Numbered from the stretch's first letter, positions 27,016 through 36,642 are shown. The stretch: 64,000 nt of DNA from Nitrosopolaris sp035691865 (GCA_035691865.1 DASSIM010000067.1:1-64000), one strand, 5' to 3'. Notes: a model not told the origin generated them from the letters alone. Translations and numbers: made by a program.

Positions 27016-28230
27016 GTGATAAAGATAGGGCTAATAGGCAAGACGAACACCGGAAAGACTACCTTTTTTAATTCTGCTACACTTGGAACCGGAGAGATTT
27101 CCAATTATCCGTTTACAACGCAGCAGCCTAGCATCGGGAATGCGAATACGATCACTTTGTGCGTTCACAAAGAATTAAACGTCCAGGACAATCCGAAGAA
27201 TTCTCGCTGCTTAGACGGCTGGCGGTTTATTCCTATCGAACTAGTAGATTTGCCTGGATTAATAAAAGGTGCTTGGAAAGGAAAGGGATTAGGCAATCAA
27301 TTTCTTTCAATTGCTGCTCAATCCGATGCACTTTTACATATAGTGGATGTTTCAGGAGGTATTGATGCATCAGGAAAAATAGCAGAACCCGGGACTGGCG
27401 ATCCCATCGCAGACATAGCTGATATAGAAGAAGAATTGGTAATGTGGTACCTCAAACTTCTAGAGGGAAATCGTGACAAGATTTCAAGGACAATTAATTC
27501 TGGGATTGAAGAGGTAGCCGCTATAACAGACATATTTCGAGGTATTGGAGTGCGAGAACAGCACGTCAAATTTGCTCTAGAGGCTAATAAGCTTCTAGGA
27601 GTTAGATTTGATGACTGGGAACCACCAAAGGCTAAAGATTTCTCATGGAGTTTGAGAGACATATCAAAGCCCACCCTAATTGTTGCCAATAAGGTAGATC
27701 TACATTACGCATCTGAAAATTTCAAGAGGCTAAGAGAAGAATACAAAGATACAATAATCGTTCCCTGTAGTGCAGATGCTGAACTCACATTAAGACGAGC
27801 AGAAATTCGCGGTATGATCAAATATCTACCAGGAGACGAACGATTTGAAATAAAAGACCAACAAAAACTGAATGAGAAACAAAAGTGGGCTTTAAACTTC
27901 ATCCGAAAAGATATACTCGGTGAATATATGCGGACCGGCGTTCAATTTGCTATTAACGTAACAGTGTTCAAACTCCTCCGAATGAATGCTGTCTATCCTG
28001 TTGCAGACACAGGTAAGCTATCAGACAAACACGGGAATATATTACCAGACGTATACCTAATGAAATCGGGATCTACTATTGAAGATCTTGCAAGAGAGAT
28101 TCATACAGAATTAGTTAAAGGATTACTTTATGCAATTGATATACGCGATGGTCTGAGATTACCTAATAACTATCATATTAAAGACAGGGATATATTGTCC
28201 ATTGTTTCTGCAATCAAAAAGAAAAACTAG
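27016..28230 (+). CDS. YchF-type (Obg family) GTP/ATP-binding protein
   Basis: 404 residues. G1 GKTNTGKTTFFN, G3 DLPGLIKGAWKGKGLG, G4 NKVD, and a C-terminal TGS-like region. This matches the archaeal YchF relatives, which associate with ribosomes. The start is GTG at 27016. A second Obg-type protein, DRG, is encoded 2.5 kb downstream (30645). Confidence 0.9.
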   Translation: MIKIGLIGKTNTGKTTFFNSATLGTGEISNYPFTTQQPSIGNANTITLCVHKELNVQDNPKNSRCLDGWRFIPIELVDLPGLIKGAWKGKGLGNQFLSIAAQSDALLHIVDVSGGIDASGKIAEPGTGDPIADIADIEEELVMWYLKLLEGNRDKISRTINSGIEEVAAITDIFRGIGVREQHVKFALEANKLLGVRFDDWEPPKAKDFSWSLRDISKPTLIVANKVDLHYASENFKRLREEYKDTIIVPCSADAELTLRRAEIRGMIKYLPGDERFEIKDQQKLNEKQKWALNFIRKDILGEYMRTGVQFAINVTVFKLLRMNAVYPVADTGKLSDKHGNILPDVYLMKSGSTIEDLAREIHTELVKGLLYAIDIRDGLRLPNNYHIKDRDILSIVSAIKKKN

Positions 28231-28478
28231 GGGATGATGCAAAACGGTAAAAAGACTGCAAAATATTTAGTGCTCACACACAGAGGCTATATCTAGCGTT
28301 AGTTGTGCAATAATGCAAGGAAGTTACTAGTACCATATAAGAAAAACGCTTTAATGATTTACCCAACTGATTCATGTCTGATAAACCATCACTAATGTCT
28401 GAAGGCGGATCCGAGTTTGAAGATCGACTGTTATACGCATAACACGACGTTATCTCTGTTAGAAGAGACTAGATATAC

Positions 28479-28676
28479 TCAATTTCTTGGTTTGTAATCA
28501 TTAAGGATATCCCGATATCTTGCATCTTTATATGCCACATATTTCACATATGATCCGTAACTCATATCAAATGAACATTTAGAACACCTTACAAATGAAA
28601 AGTCATCAGAGAGATCAGCCGCATTCTTACAATCGGGGCAGCGAATTTTCATGTATTCTCTTCTAGGAGATAACAT
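28479..28676 (-). CDS. small zinc-ribbon protein
   Basis: 65 residues, or 57 if the second Met (MKIRCPDC, 28652) is used. The ribbon is CPDCKNAADLSDDFSFVRC, then SKCSFDMS, giving C-x2-C-x15-C-x2-C, followed by a Tyr-rich tail. It lies 80 nt downstream of rpoP on the same strand and may be co-transcribed with it, hinting at a link to transcription that is not demonstrated. Confidence 0.65.
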   Translation of the reverse strand: MLSPRREYMKIRCPDCKNAADLSDDFSFVRCSKCSFDMSYGSYVKYVAYKDARYRDILNDYKPRN

Positions 28677-28755
28677 ATGAAGCTTTCATTCTCGTGTATC
28701 ATTGGTGATCTCAAATTGCAGGGATTTGGTACTAAATTAATTTTCTCAGACGCCA

Positions 28756-28923
28756 CTAGATAGCCTTCAATTGTTTCACAATTGGTTGTCTGGACTTACG
28801 AAATACGCGAAAACCGCAAATACATTTGATTTCAGGCAATCTGGATAAATCCTCCACAGTCACCGGCGTCCCGCATCGCATGCATTCGTAAGTTACGCTT
28901 CCAAGAGTCTCAGAACCACTCAT
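28756..28923 (-). CDS. rpoP: DNA-directed RNA polymerase subunit P (Rpo12)
   Basis: A 55-residue ORF from ATG 28923. TYECMRCGTPVTVEDLSRLP, then EIKCICGFRVFRKSRQPIVK, is the archaeal Rpo12/eukaryotic Rpb12 zinc ribbon: first knuckle CMRC, second CIC(G), then the conserved FRK and PxVKxxKA tail. The second knuckle is C-x-C here rather than C-x2-C. It is an essential small subunit of the archaeal polymerase. A tRNA-Val gene lies about 100 nt upstream on the same strand. Confidence 0.9.
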   Translation of the reverse strand: MSGSETLGSVTYECMRCGTPVTVEDLSRLPEIKCICGFRVFRKSRQPIVKQLKAI

Positions 28924-29024
28924 TCAATATCTGTCGAAAATTATTCAAATTTAAGCCTTTTGAACCCAAATACCTTCAGGCAGATTGTTTTCACCAACCA
29001 GTGTTGATAACGCGATTAAGTCTA

Positions 29025-29099
29025 TGGAGGGAATGGGATTCGAACCCACGGCCCCCTGCGTGTAAGGCAGGTATCATAACCAGTCTAGACCATCCCTCC
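29025..29099 (-). tRNA. tRNA-Val (anticodon TAC)
   Basis: Reading the minus strand from 29099: acceptor GGAGGGA pairs with TCCCTCC, discriminator A. The D-arm is GTCT with a loop including TGGTTA. Anticodon arm CCTGC-CTTACAC-GCAGG gives TAC for Val. T-arm GTGGG-TTCGAAT-CCCAT (the last pair G-T tolerated). No 3' CCA is encoded and no intron is seen. Confidence 0.97.
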
Positions 29100-29385
29100 A
29101 TCGAAAAACACCTTCAACCAGTCGTCAACTTGAGCGTATACATATTAATACGTTATTTGTTTTTTTACTTTTAACAACTCAACGACAAAAATTATTTACG
29201 AATTCGAGTTGAATAAGAATATAACAAGCTCCACGTCATCCAAGAAGACGGTTATGGCACCGAACTAGATCAATTGCGGTCACCCAAGGTATGCATATGA
29301 CAGGATTTCAGTTCGATTTGAATTCCTTCAACGAATCTGCAGGTTCAAACTTTTATTAGTCCCTCAAACAGAAACTGTTCCAGCA

Positions 29386-29853
29386 ATGTCTGTTGGCGCC
29401 AACGATGAGAGCCTGAGAGTCATAGCAGAGAAACTAAAGCAATTCACAAACGACTCCCAGGAACAATACGAGGCATTCATCGATGCAACTCAGCTATATA
29501 ATAAAGGTGACGTGAATCAAAGAGATTTCCTATCCAAGCTGGCCGATTATCTCATTGGGATGACTTCACTAAATTTTGTTGCAATTCAAGTACTATTTGA
29601 AATCAAACTAGCACTCCAAACGAACCTCTCCAAAGTTCAGAGCTCTGTCCCCCATCCTTCACAGATGGACCAAAACATGAAAAAAGTTGGCGTGGTAGAC
29701 GTTCGAAATACTGCTGGCGCCGTCACCGATTCTATTCAAATGAAACCGGCCGGCAGCCAGACAAAAGCCGCGAAGGTTAAGGATTGCATTGTTTGCGGAG
29801 CTACTATCTCTAACCAGGCAAAGTTCTGCAATAAATGCGGAAATTCGCAATAA
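29386..29853 (+). CDS. helical protein with C-terminal zinc ribbon
   Basis: 155 residues. The N-terminal 95 residues are helical (VIAEKLKQFTNDSQEQYEAF), followed by a Pro/Gln/Ser-rich linker and a ribbon CIVCGATISNQAKFCNKCGN (C-x2-C-x11-C-x2-C). It precedes a second protein of the same design by 30 nt, so the two probably form an operon. Role unknown. Confidence 0.7.
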   Translation: MSVGANDESLRVIAEKLKQFTNDSQEQYEAFIDATQLYNKGDVNQRDFLSKLADYLIGMTSLNFVAIQVLFEIKLALQTNLSKVQSSVPHPSQMDQNMKKVGVVDVRNTAGAVTDSIQMKPAGSQTKAAKVKDCIVCGATISNQAKFCNKCGNSQ

Positions 29854-29883
29854 TTAAAACCACGAAGAGAATATCATCGTCTG

Positions 29884-30297
29884 ATGAAAGTATTTAATGC
29901 TAGGGCCGCGACGGAAGAATACATGTCCACTCATTCCCTTACTTTTTCTACTCCTGAGATGACACTGAAGAAATTTGCTATGTGGCTTGGGGAACAAGTC
30001 GAGGTCCCTGGAGGAAAAGAAGGTGATATGCCACGACTAATGATCTACCTCGAAGAAAAGCTAAGGAAGAACAAAGGCTCCTTCCTCGAGTCAATGCCGG
30101 ATATTGATGAGACGTTCAAACCCACTGGGGCAGTTACGAAGCTGTACGATTTCACTGAAGGAACACCCTCGCCAAAACCTATTCCGTCAGGTACAGATGA
30201 CTCCAATACTAAGAATGATAAATTCTGTGAAGCGTGCGGATCTAAAATAAAATTGAACTCGAGATATTGTAAGAGATGTGGTGAAAGGCAAGAATAG
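29884..30297 (+). CDS. second zinc-ribbon protein of the pair
   Basis: 137 residues. The N-terminal part (MTLKKFAMWLGEQVEVPGGK) is helical, with a disordered Pro/Ser/Thr linker and C-terminal CEACGSKIKLNSRYCKRCGE (C-x2-C-x11-C-x2-C). The layout is the same as the upstream neighbour, suggesting duplication or functional pairing. ATG at 29884; a later ATG (MSTHSL) is possible. Confidence 0.7.
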   Translation: MKVFNARAATEEYMSTHSLTFSTPEMTLKKFAMWLGEQVEVPGGKEGDMPRLMIYLEEKLRKNKGSFLESMPDIDETFKPTGAVTKLYDFTEGTPSPKPIPSGTDDSNTKNDKFCEACGSKIKLNSRYCKRCGERQE

Positions 30298-30495
30298 TTA
30301 GATGACAACAAGTCCCGCAGGTCTGCGCACAATCTGGTTCTACTCGTAAACAATGATGCATATGTTGGTATATTGTGTATTCGTTCAATTTCTTTCATTT
30401 TCGTTTCTCTCCTCATAAAAATTTGACATTAATTATAAGCGGGTTCCAAGAAGTAAATTCCAATGAGTAAAATCTGATTCTGCCGCATATCTAGC

Positions 30496-30651
30496 ATGTT
30501 GACAATTGGCATCCCGATAAAGTCGACGAAAGAGTGTTCTATTTGCTCCTTGTGTGGAAGGTTTCGGATCGATATCGAGAGTATGCTTCCAAGAAGTCCC
30601 TTAGACCAACATAAGACTAGTGAGCAAGAACTTGGTTTCGACCGATGCTAA
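30496..30651 (+). CDS. possible small Cys protein ahead of DRG
   Basis: ATG at 30496 gives 51 residues with CSICSLCGRF near the start and a charged tail. It ends a few bases into the longest DRG frame, which would fit if DRG starts at TTG 30693. No family recognised. Confidence 0.3.
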   Translation: MLTIGIPIKSTKECSICSLCGRFRIDIESMLPRSPLDQHKTSEQELGFDRC

Positions 30652-31805
30652 GCCAAACTGATAATAGTCCAATTGTTGTGTACTTTTACACCTTGGGCAT
30701 ACCGGAGAAAATAAAGGCTATCGAAGATGAAATTCACAAAACACAGATCAATAAGGCAACGGAACATCATGTTGGTCTCTTAAAAGCAAAAATGGCGCGT
30801 CTTAGGCGAGAAATGGAGGAAAACACTCAGAAAAGAACTCTATCAACAGGAGGAGGAGCTTCAGGCTTTGATGTCAGAAAGGGCGGAGATGCCACTGTAA
30901 TTCTCATTGGACTGCCCAGCGTTGGAAAGTCTACCCTTCTTAATAGGTTGACAAATGCAAAATCCAAGGTTGCCTCATATCAATTCACAACCCTTACAGC
31001 TGTTCCCGGAATGATGCATTATCGAGGGTCAAAGATTCAGATTCTTGATATGCCTGGGATTATAGAAGGAGCAGCCACCGGAAAGGGACTAGGCAAAAAA
31101 GTACTGTCTATTGCTAGAAATGCGGACCTAGTCCTAATAGTGCTAGATGTATTCCAACCACACCATTTGGCGGTTATAAAAAAGGAGTTGTACGGAATTG
31201 GTATCAGAGTCGATCAAAAACCTCCCGATCTTGTGATAGAAAAAGCGTCTGCCGGCGGACTAACAGTTAACACTTTGGTTCCAATCGCGATATCTGAAAA
31301 ACTAGTCCAAGAGATTTTACTAACGTACGGGACACGGAATTGCCGAGTAGTAATAAGAGAACAAGGCTTGTCAGACGATCAATTAATTGATGCCTTGTGC
31401 GGCAACCGATCTTATATACCCTCCCTTGCGGTGTTGAACAAAATAGATCTTGTAAACCAAGGGTTCGTTAGAGAAGTGCAATCAAAGATTGGAAGCAATT
31501 TTATTCCGATTTCTGCAGATGCAGACGTGAATATCGATGCGCTCAAAGAAGAAATATACAAAAAATTAGACTTCATTAGAATTTACATGCACCAAAAGGG
31601 AAAAGAAACCGACTTTAAGGAGCCTATGATTATGCAAAACGGATCTAACGTTGGCGACGTATGCAATAAGATACACCGTAGTATGATCAGAGACTTTAAA
31701 TTCGCCCAGATATGGGGCAAAAGCGCTAAATTTGGTGGGCAGAAAGTAGGAACTGATCATCTGCTAATAGATGAGGATGTTATAACCATCACAAAAAAAA
31801 TTTAA
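30645..31805 (+). CDS. DRG-family GTP-binding protein
   Basis: 386 residues from ATG 30645, but the family normally begins GIPEKIKAIEDEI, which here follows TTG at 30693, so the true product is probably 370 residues. G1 GLPSVGKSTLLN, G3 DMPGIIEGAATGKGLGKK, G4 LNKID and a C-terminal TGS domain are present. DRG proteins bind RNA or ribosomes and are nearly universal in archaea and eukaryotes. Monocistronic. Confidence 0.93.
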   Translation: MLSQTDNSPIVVYFYTLGIPEKIKAIEDEIHKTQINKATEHHVGLLKAKMARLRREMEENTQKRTLSTGGGASGFDVRKGGDATVILIGLPSVGKSTLLNRLTNAKSKVASYQFTTLTAVPGMMHYRGSKIQILDMPGIIEGAATGKGLGKKVLSIARNADLVLIVLDVFQPHHLAVIKKELYGIGIRVDQKPPDLVIEKASAGGLTVNTLVPIAISEKLVQEILLTYGTRNCRVVIREQGLSDDQLIDALCGNRSYIPSLAVLNKIDLVNQGFVREVQSKIGSNFIPISADADVNIDALKEEIYKKLDFIRIYMHQKGKETDFKEPMIMQNGSNVGDVCNKIHRSMIRDFKFAQIWGKSAKFGGQKVGTDHLLIDEDVITITKKI

Positions 31806-32171
31806 TCCGCTATGACTCGACTAAGGATACATACAGTTTTCGATTTCAACGTTAATATCTTAGTTAGATTATCTCTTGCACAACATAGGTGCCAATGCGA
31901 GTCTAAGAATAATCCACAAATATTTCCATATGATTAAAGGATTAATTCCATTTTTTACCTTACTCATGGCAGTGTGCAAAATATTGACAAGACATTTTTA
32001 GAATAACACTCAGCAAGATAAAATAGAGTTTCATTTGACTTGACAGCTCACTATTATACTGCATGATGAGCATGTGTGCTACGAAACAATGGCAGCTCGG
32101 TCAAATGCCTTCTCCTCATATTCTGTGAAACAAAATCGGATCAACTCTGAGTCCTCACCGCTGCCGTGAAT
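31806..32171. other. spacer with readthrough-like frame
   Basis: No complete gene. On the minus strand the RNase HI frame stays open for 30 codons after its TAA (32174 to 32079), reading GSGEDSELIRFCFTEYEEKA before TAG. It looks coding but has no own start. The rest is AT-rich without features. Confidence 0.35.
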
Positions 32172-32738
32172 TTAGGTAACGTCATTTTTATATTTAATTC
32201 GTTCGTCTATCGCTTGATTAGCCAGCGAGTCGGCGTGTCTGTTAATTTCCCTTGGAATATGTCTATAAATCACGGTTCTGAAACATTTCTCCAAGTTTGA
32301 GATTTCCCTGAACAACAGCTTTAGCTGTTTATTCCTTACCTTGTATTTGTTCGTTCTTTGATTTATAACCAATTCACTGTCCGACATAACTGTGATTTCT
32401 TCGTCGATGGAGGAGGCAATTTCCAGCGCTCTTTTTAATGCAATGTATTCTGCCTGGTTGTTAGTCTTCATCCCTATGAATTCCTTATACTCGGTAATTT
32501 TGTCGTTATCCTTAGTGAACACAATGCCGATCCCCGAATAGCCTGGGTTACCTCGACTTGCACCATCAATGTGAATAGACAACAACGGTTTCGCTTGCTG
32601 ATTATTTTCCCAAGATGCTAAGAGACATAAATAGTCTCTGACTCGAGAGGTCGATATCTGCATTCGATCGACATTCGATCGCGCGCAAGCACATGCGATG
32701 GTGACCGAATTAAATGACTGAGGCAACGCAAGGCGCAT
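32172..32738 (-). CDS. rnhA: ribonuclease HI
   Basis: 188 residues if ATG 32738 is used; the catalytic domain starts near residue 52, so an internal Met (residue 26) may be the real start. Catalytic residues are all present: IHIDGASRGNPG (Asp58), NNQAEYIAL (Glu97), VMSDSEL (Asp120) and INRHADSLAN (Asp170). It degrades RNA in RNA/DNA hybrids. No hybrid-binding domain is seen. The next gene downstream on this strand is absent; upstream lies the metallophosphoesterase. Confidence 0.88.
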   Translation of the reverse strand: MRLALPQSFNSVTIACACARSNVDRMQISTSRVRDYLCLLASWENNQQAKPLLSIHIDGASRGNPGYSGIGIVFTKDNDKITEYKEFIGMKTNNQAEYIALKRALEIASSIDEEITVMSDSELVINQRTNKYKVRNKQLKLLFREISNLEKCFRTVIYRHIPREINRHADSLANQAIDERIKYKNDVT

Positions 32739-32776
32739 ACAAACGACGCGCAGTTTCCTTATAAATCGCTAACCAG

Positions 32777-33550
32777 TCACATTTCAGGGGGTTTATAGTT
32801 ATTTACTAAGTTTAAGAGAGGTATCCGGTTACCCCCAACTACCTTTATGTCAATTTGTGACTTTCCGTTCCTGACATCTAAAATATTATAAGCATTGTCG
32901 AAAAATCCTCTGAACCGGGTTGAACTAGCTGTCCCCGCATAAGCAATTTCCAACGATCCCAAGTTCCACACCCAAGGTCTATGTTTATGACCACAAAGCA
33001 CCAAATCGACTTTGGATTGAAGACAGGCCATCAAGGTGTCGCCTGCATCCAAAATGATAATTTTATCTGTCCCCGTGTCTGGAATCCCTATTAGATGGTG
33101 GTGCATTGCAATAATCTTAGTCTTGCCCTCATATCTAGCCAAGGTTTCAATCATCCATTTATTTTGCCTGTACCCTACCTCTCCCTCGTCTCTGTCTGGC
33201 CTAGCAGTGCCAAGTGTCATAAGGACTATCTCGTCTTCTAGTTCATAGATTTGATTTGACGGGAAGAACTTTTTGAAAACAAGATATCCAGTATGCCTGT
33301 AGTCATGGTTTCCTGCCAAAACAATCTTGTTAAGACATGTGAGCTTATTAATTTCAAATTGAGCGCGTTGGAACTGGAACAGTAATCCATCGTCAGTAAG
33401 ATCGCCAGTAATAACGATAGCATCAGGTTTTAGGTCCTCTACCTCTTCCACTAAAGTGTCAAAAACCTTTTGATCGAACAGGCTGCCAATGTGGATATCT
33501 GATAGCTGAACAATCCTCATATTTCTCATCGATCTCTTGCCTGTCAACAA
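32777..33550 (-). CDS. calcineurin-like metallophosphoesterase
   Basis: 257 residues, probably starting at MRNMRIVQLSDIHIG rather than the first Met. The five metal motifs are there: SDIH, ITGDLTD, AGNHDY, MHHH and CGHKHRP. Members hydrolyse cyclic nucleotides, nucleic acids or other phosphodiesters. In this window it could conceivably act on a product of the cyclase-like gene at 15839, but nothing in position supports that. It is 38 nt upstream of rnhA on the same strand. Confidence 0.85.
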   Translation of the reverse strand: MLTGKRSMRNMRIVQLSDIHIGSLFDQKVFDTLVEEVEDLKPDAIVITGDLTDDGLLFQFQRAQFEINKLTCLNKIVLAGNHDYRHTGYLVFKKFFPSNQIYELEDEIVLMTLGTARPDRDEGEVGYRQNKWMIETLARYEGKTKIIAMHHHLIGIPDTGTDKIIILDAGDTLMACLQSKVDLVLCGHKHRPWVWNLGSLEIAYAGTASSTRFRGFFDNAYNILDVRNGKSQIDIKVVGGNRIPLLNLVNNYKPPEM

Positions 33551-33640
33551 TAAAAAAGTTGTTCTAGATGAACCAGGAATCTCACACTGAGAATATTAAT
33601 AATACCGCACGCGATTCTTCTAGGATGCGATAAGTTTGTA

Positions 33641-34216
33641 ATGCCCAAACGCAAAGTTAAAGAAGAAAAGGCACCGAAGAGACTAGGAAAAAAAGAAGTC
33701 CTGATACCGCCTATTGCGATGGGCGCTTCACTGCTGGTAGCATTGGTTATACTTCCCCATTTTGCGCCGCCTCCGATACCGACGAAAGTATGTCTCAAGT
33801 CACAGAATGCAGATCAGTTTAATCTGTATCCACGAGTACAAGTTATCGTTAATGGTAAGCAGAATTTGCTGCCCGGGGGAGTCGGAAATAACACGGTTAA
33901 TGGAAGAGTATGTTTACATGTGATTCATACTGATGCGGCAGGCTCCACCATACATATTGAATATATACGACCCATTAGATTGACGATGGCTGACTTTATG
34001 AAGATCTATTCTCCCGATAATAAGACAATATCTGTGGTAGATAATTCATCCGGGATTCCTCATATAAAGACTCTAAATTTAGAGAACTATCACATTCACT
34101 ATTCTTACTATTCGGAAAAAAGTCAATTTACAAAAGTAAATAAGCCATCTGATTTCCCCCCCTTTGTCAACAACATGGTCGCAAGAATAGATTTAACCTC
34201 TCCATCTTCCAAATAG
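33641..34216 (+). CDS. membrane-anchored extracytoplasmic protein, unknown
   Basis: 191 residues: a basic cytoplasmic N-terminus (KRKVKEEKAPKRLGKKE), one membrane anchor (LIPPIAMGASLLVALVILPH), then an outer domain rich in beta strands with two Cys (TKVCLKS, GRVCLHV) and IHIEYIRPIRLTMADFMKIY. I recall similar anchored proteins in thaumarchaea without function. Divergent from the metallophosphoesterase. Confidence 0.6.
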   Translation: MPKRKVKEEKAPKRLGKKEVLIPPIAMGASLLVALVILPHFAPPPIPTKVCLKSQNADQFNLYPRVQVIVNGKQNLLPGGVGNNTVNGRVCLHVIHTDAAGSTIHIEYIRPIRLTMADFMKIYSPDNKTISVVDNSSGIPHIKTLNLENYHIHYSYYSEKSQFTKVNKPSDFPPFVNNMVARIDLTSPSSK

Positions 34217-34567
34217 ATATTACTTTCACGGTCCATAATAGTACTGCTTGCATCATTCGAGGAGATGTACTGGTCCTGAGCTTGTTGAATTCACGATGAC
34301 CTACGAAAATGTAATATCGATGCAGAGTTGATCGTAAGTAATGCTGGCTCTGCGCAATTAAAAAAGTCATTTACGATCTTAATGATATTCCCACTATGTC
34401 TCAGATGACAGACCGATTTTTGTTCAGTAAGCTATTGAAGAGGCACTTCTAACCTCATTTGAGAAGAGGCATAAAATAGGTTTCTTCATTTTGAGATTAT
34501 TTCATCCAATTTAACCGGTTAATACAATTAGCTGTTAATCAAAGCTATTATCAAAAGAGGTTAAACG
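34217..34567. other. spacer, nothing seen
   Basis: Convergent spacer between the membrane protein and ksgA. No protein-like frame on either strand and no repeat noticed. Confidence 0.4.
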
Positions 34568-35293
34568 TCAGATCGATTCAGCTATGCTCAATAACTGGGC
34601 CGGTTGTAATTCGCCTATCCTCTTCGTACCGGCAAAATCAATTTTATGATTGTGTTTTTTTAATACGGAAAATATTTTTCGATTTCTACTTGAGAATAGG
34701 AGATTCAAATTCTTGATTGTCGGTCTTGTTATTCGCATCCATGGTTCTTTAGGAACCAACTTCATAACAGTTGATTCAACGCTAGGTTGAGGATCAAATG
34801 ATCCCTTTGGCACATGAAACAATCGCTCTATAAAAAAGCAGTTCTGTGTTATTACACTGATGGATCGGTAGTTTTTATCGCCTGGTCTGGCTTGCAGTTT
34901 ATCTGCAAATTCCTTCTGCACAGTCAGTATAGCCCGGCTAAATTTCTGCAACGCTAACCATTGAACTGCATCCCTACTTCTAGAATAAGGAAGATTCGAA
35001 ATGAAAACATCAAACGTGCACACTGGGAATTTAAAAACATCTGCATTGATTAACTTCAGGTTTGGAAAAGATGATATAAGCCTGCTTGATCTCTTGAACA
35101 GTTCGTGGTCGACTTCGAACGAAACTATCGATTTAGCTATTTTACACAGTTCAGTTGTTAAAGCACCCTCTCCAGTCCCTGCTTCTAGCACGGTCTCGCT
35201 CTGACTAATACTGGCTACTTCGATTATTTTTTCAAGAACTCTTCGGTCTGTAAGCATATGCTGCCCGAGAAGCCTTCGTTTTGAGAGTTTCAT
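34568..35293 (-). CDS. ksgA: 16S rRNA dimethyladenosine transferase (KsgA/Dim1)
   Basis: 241 residues. AdoMet motif I VLEAGTGEGALT, motif IV ISNLPYSRSR, and the KsgA C-terminal lobe (FDPQPSVESTVMKLVP). It dimethylates two adjacent adenines of the helix 45 loop during small-subunit maturation. The ATG overlaps the stop of the DUF655 gene (ATGA, 35290-35293), the usual archaeal operon order L21e-Rpo4-DUF655-KsgA. Length is slightly below typical. Confidence 0.93.
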   Translation of the reverse strand: MKLSKRRLLGQHMLTDRRVLEKIIEVASISQSETVLEAGTGEGALTTELCKIAKSIVSFEVDHELFKRSSRLISSFPNLKLINADVFKFPVCTFDVFISNLPYSRSRDAVQWLALQKFSRAILTVQKEFADKLQARPGDKNYRSISVITQNCFFIERLFHVPKGSFDPQPSVESTVMKLVPKEPWMRITRPTIKNLNLLFSSRNRKIFSVLKKHNHKIDFAGTKRIGELQPAQLLSIAESI

Positions 35294-36039
35294 TTCCTGA
35301 CAAATAAATTCATTCTAGCCTCTCCGGTAATTTCATCAATTATTCTTTTGGCTATCAGCTTAGCCGGATCGCGTAATCCGACTCTCTGTTGAATATCTAC
35401 GAAGTTTTCAAATTTTTTCCTATCTCGCTCTCTAATTATGGTCATCATGTAGGTTTTTCCAATGCCTGGAATCAGTTCTAAAGCATGGATCCTGGGTGTA
35501 ATCGGTTGGGCCGTGTTTACATAGTCAATGAACCGCTTTTGGTTTGCTATCACTATTTTTTCAATAATGCTAGGGAGTTCGTTTTTCGCAGATTGAGATA
35601 TAGAATCGTATTCAAGCCTGCCAAGTACACTCATCACTTTGTCGCGGCCCTCCCTCCCAATATATACTCGCTCAGCGACATCGATATTCATATTTTGAGT
35701 CCCAAGAAGTTCCAGTAAAGTGAGACGTTCCTCTCCTATCGCTTGAATAATCATACCCTCCCTTCCTCTTACGGTCGACGACCTGGCTCGTTGGGTGAAG
35801 TCCAAAACGTAAGCATACTCCTCGTACCTGCGCGGGCCTTCCTGGGGCACTGTTTTAGAACTCTGTTCGCTAGTAGTCCCGCCACTACTATCATATCCCC
35901 GCAGCCACGCTGACAATGTCGATCCTTCCTTCCGCTCTCCTGTATAATTATTGATTACCTTTTTATTTAACTTTGATTCCGCGTTTGGAGTATGTTCAAC
36001 ATCTTTTGTAAGGTTTCGGTGAGAATAAGTTTTTTCCAC
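35290..36039 (-). CDS. DUF655 protein (HhH nucleic-acid binding)
   Basis: 249 residues if started at ATG 36039, which overlaps rpoF by 73 nt; the conserved part begins only at about residue 72 (RRYEEYAYVLDFTQRARSST), so the start could be internal. It has an S1-like barrel followed by a helix-hairpin-helix (ALELIPGIGKTYMMTIIRER) and a basic helix. Role presumed in RNA or DNA binding in the translation/transcription operon. Confidence 0.85.
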   Translation of the reverse strand: MEKTYSHRNLTKDVEHTPNAESKLNKKVINNYTGERKEGSTLSAWLRGYDSSGGTTSEQSSKTVPQEGPRRYEEYAYVLDFTQRARSSTVRGREGMIIQAIGEERLTLLELLGTQNMNIDVAERVYIGREGRDKVMSVLGRLEYDSISQSAKNELPSIIEKIVIANQKRFIDYVNTAQPITPRIHALELIPGIGKTYMMTIIRERDRKKFENFVDIQQRVGLRDPAKLIAKRIIDEITGEARMNLFVRK

Positions 36040-36299
36040 CCAAAAGTAAAAGCCCTTAATTCTTCGAGAGAGGAGGGTGATACATTTACAACTTCTACTG
36101 CTTCTTCTTCCTTTAATTCACACTCTTCGATTAGTCGCTTTACCATTTCACGTGCAACCTCGGAGCCAGTTTTCGCAAATTTTACCACATAGTCATGTGT
36201 CCATCTCTGTATCTGATCCATATCGTCTGTTTTGACCTGTTCTAAAATTTCTTTAGCTTCGGGCAAGGTTATTATTTCTTTTTTAAGGATATCAGTCAC
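35967..36299 (-). CDS. rpoF: RNA polymerase subunit F (Rpo4)
   Basis: 110 residues. ITLPEAKEILEQ, then a helical HRDC-like bundle with WTHDYVVKFAKTG, and SPSSLEELRAFTFG fit archaeal Rpo4. With Rpo7 it forms the polymerase stalk that contacts emerging RNA. Its ATG overlaps the end of the L21e gene (36292-36299), so translation is coupled. Downstream it overlaps the annotated DUF655 frame. Confidence 0.93.
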   Translation of the reverse strand: MTDILKKEIITLPEAKEILEQVKTDDMDQIQRWTHDYVVKFAKTGSEVAREMVKRLIEECELKEEEAVEVVNVSPSSLEELRAFTFGWKKLILTETLQKMLNILQTRNQS

Positions 36300-36597
36300 T
36301 CTTTTCCAACTTCCCTCCGTTAAACGGCTTTATATGGTTAAGTCGAGTTTGCAAAATTTTCTGCTTACCTCCAATCAATACCGCAACTTTCAGAACTCTC
36401 CTTCCTACCTCCACGACATTTCCTACCTTTCCTTGAAACCTTCGGTGAGGAGTGGTAGAATGTTCAGAGGGATCTATATCAATGATGACTTTGTCACCAA
36501 CTTTATATTCTGTTAGCAAATAGGAAAAACCTCTAGAAACGTTACGCTTAGTCAGGACAGAACGAGATTTTCTCCTCGTACCGTGTGAACTTGGCAT
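36292..36597 (-). CDS. rpl21e: 50S ribosomal protein L21e
   Basis: 101 residues: SHGTRRKSRSVLTKRNVSRG, then VGDKVIIDIDPSEHSTTPHR and RFQGKVGNVVEVGRR, the complete archaeal/eukaryotic L21e pattern, with a basic N-terminus that enters the rRNA. First gene of the L21e-rpoF-DUF655-ksgA operon. A TATA-like AT stretch precedes it, between it and radA. Confidence 0.96.
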   Translation of the reverse strand: MPSSHGTRRKSRSVLTKRNVSRGFSYLLTEYKVGDKVIIDIDPSEHSTTPHRRFQGKVGNVVEVGRRVLKVAVLIGGKQKILQTRLNHIKPFNGGKLEKSD

Positions 36598-36642
36598 AAT
36601 AAATTGATCCTTTATGGCCTTAATTTATGTTATGTGATTCAA

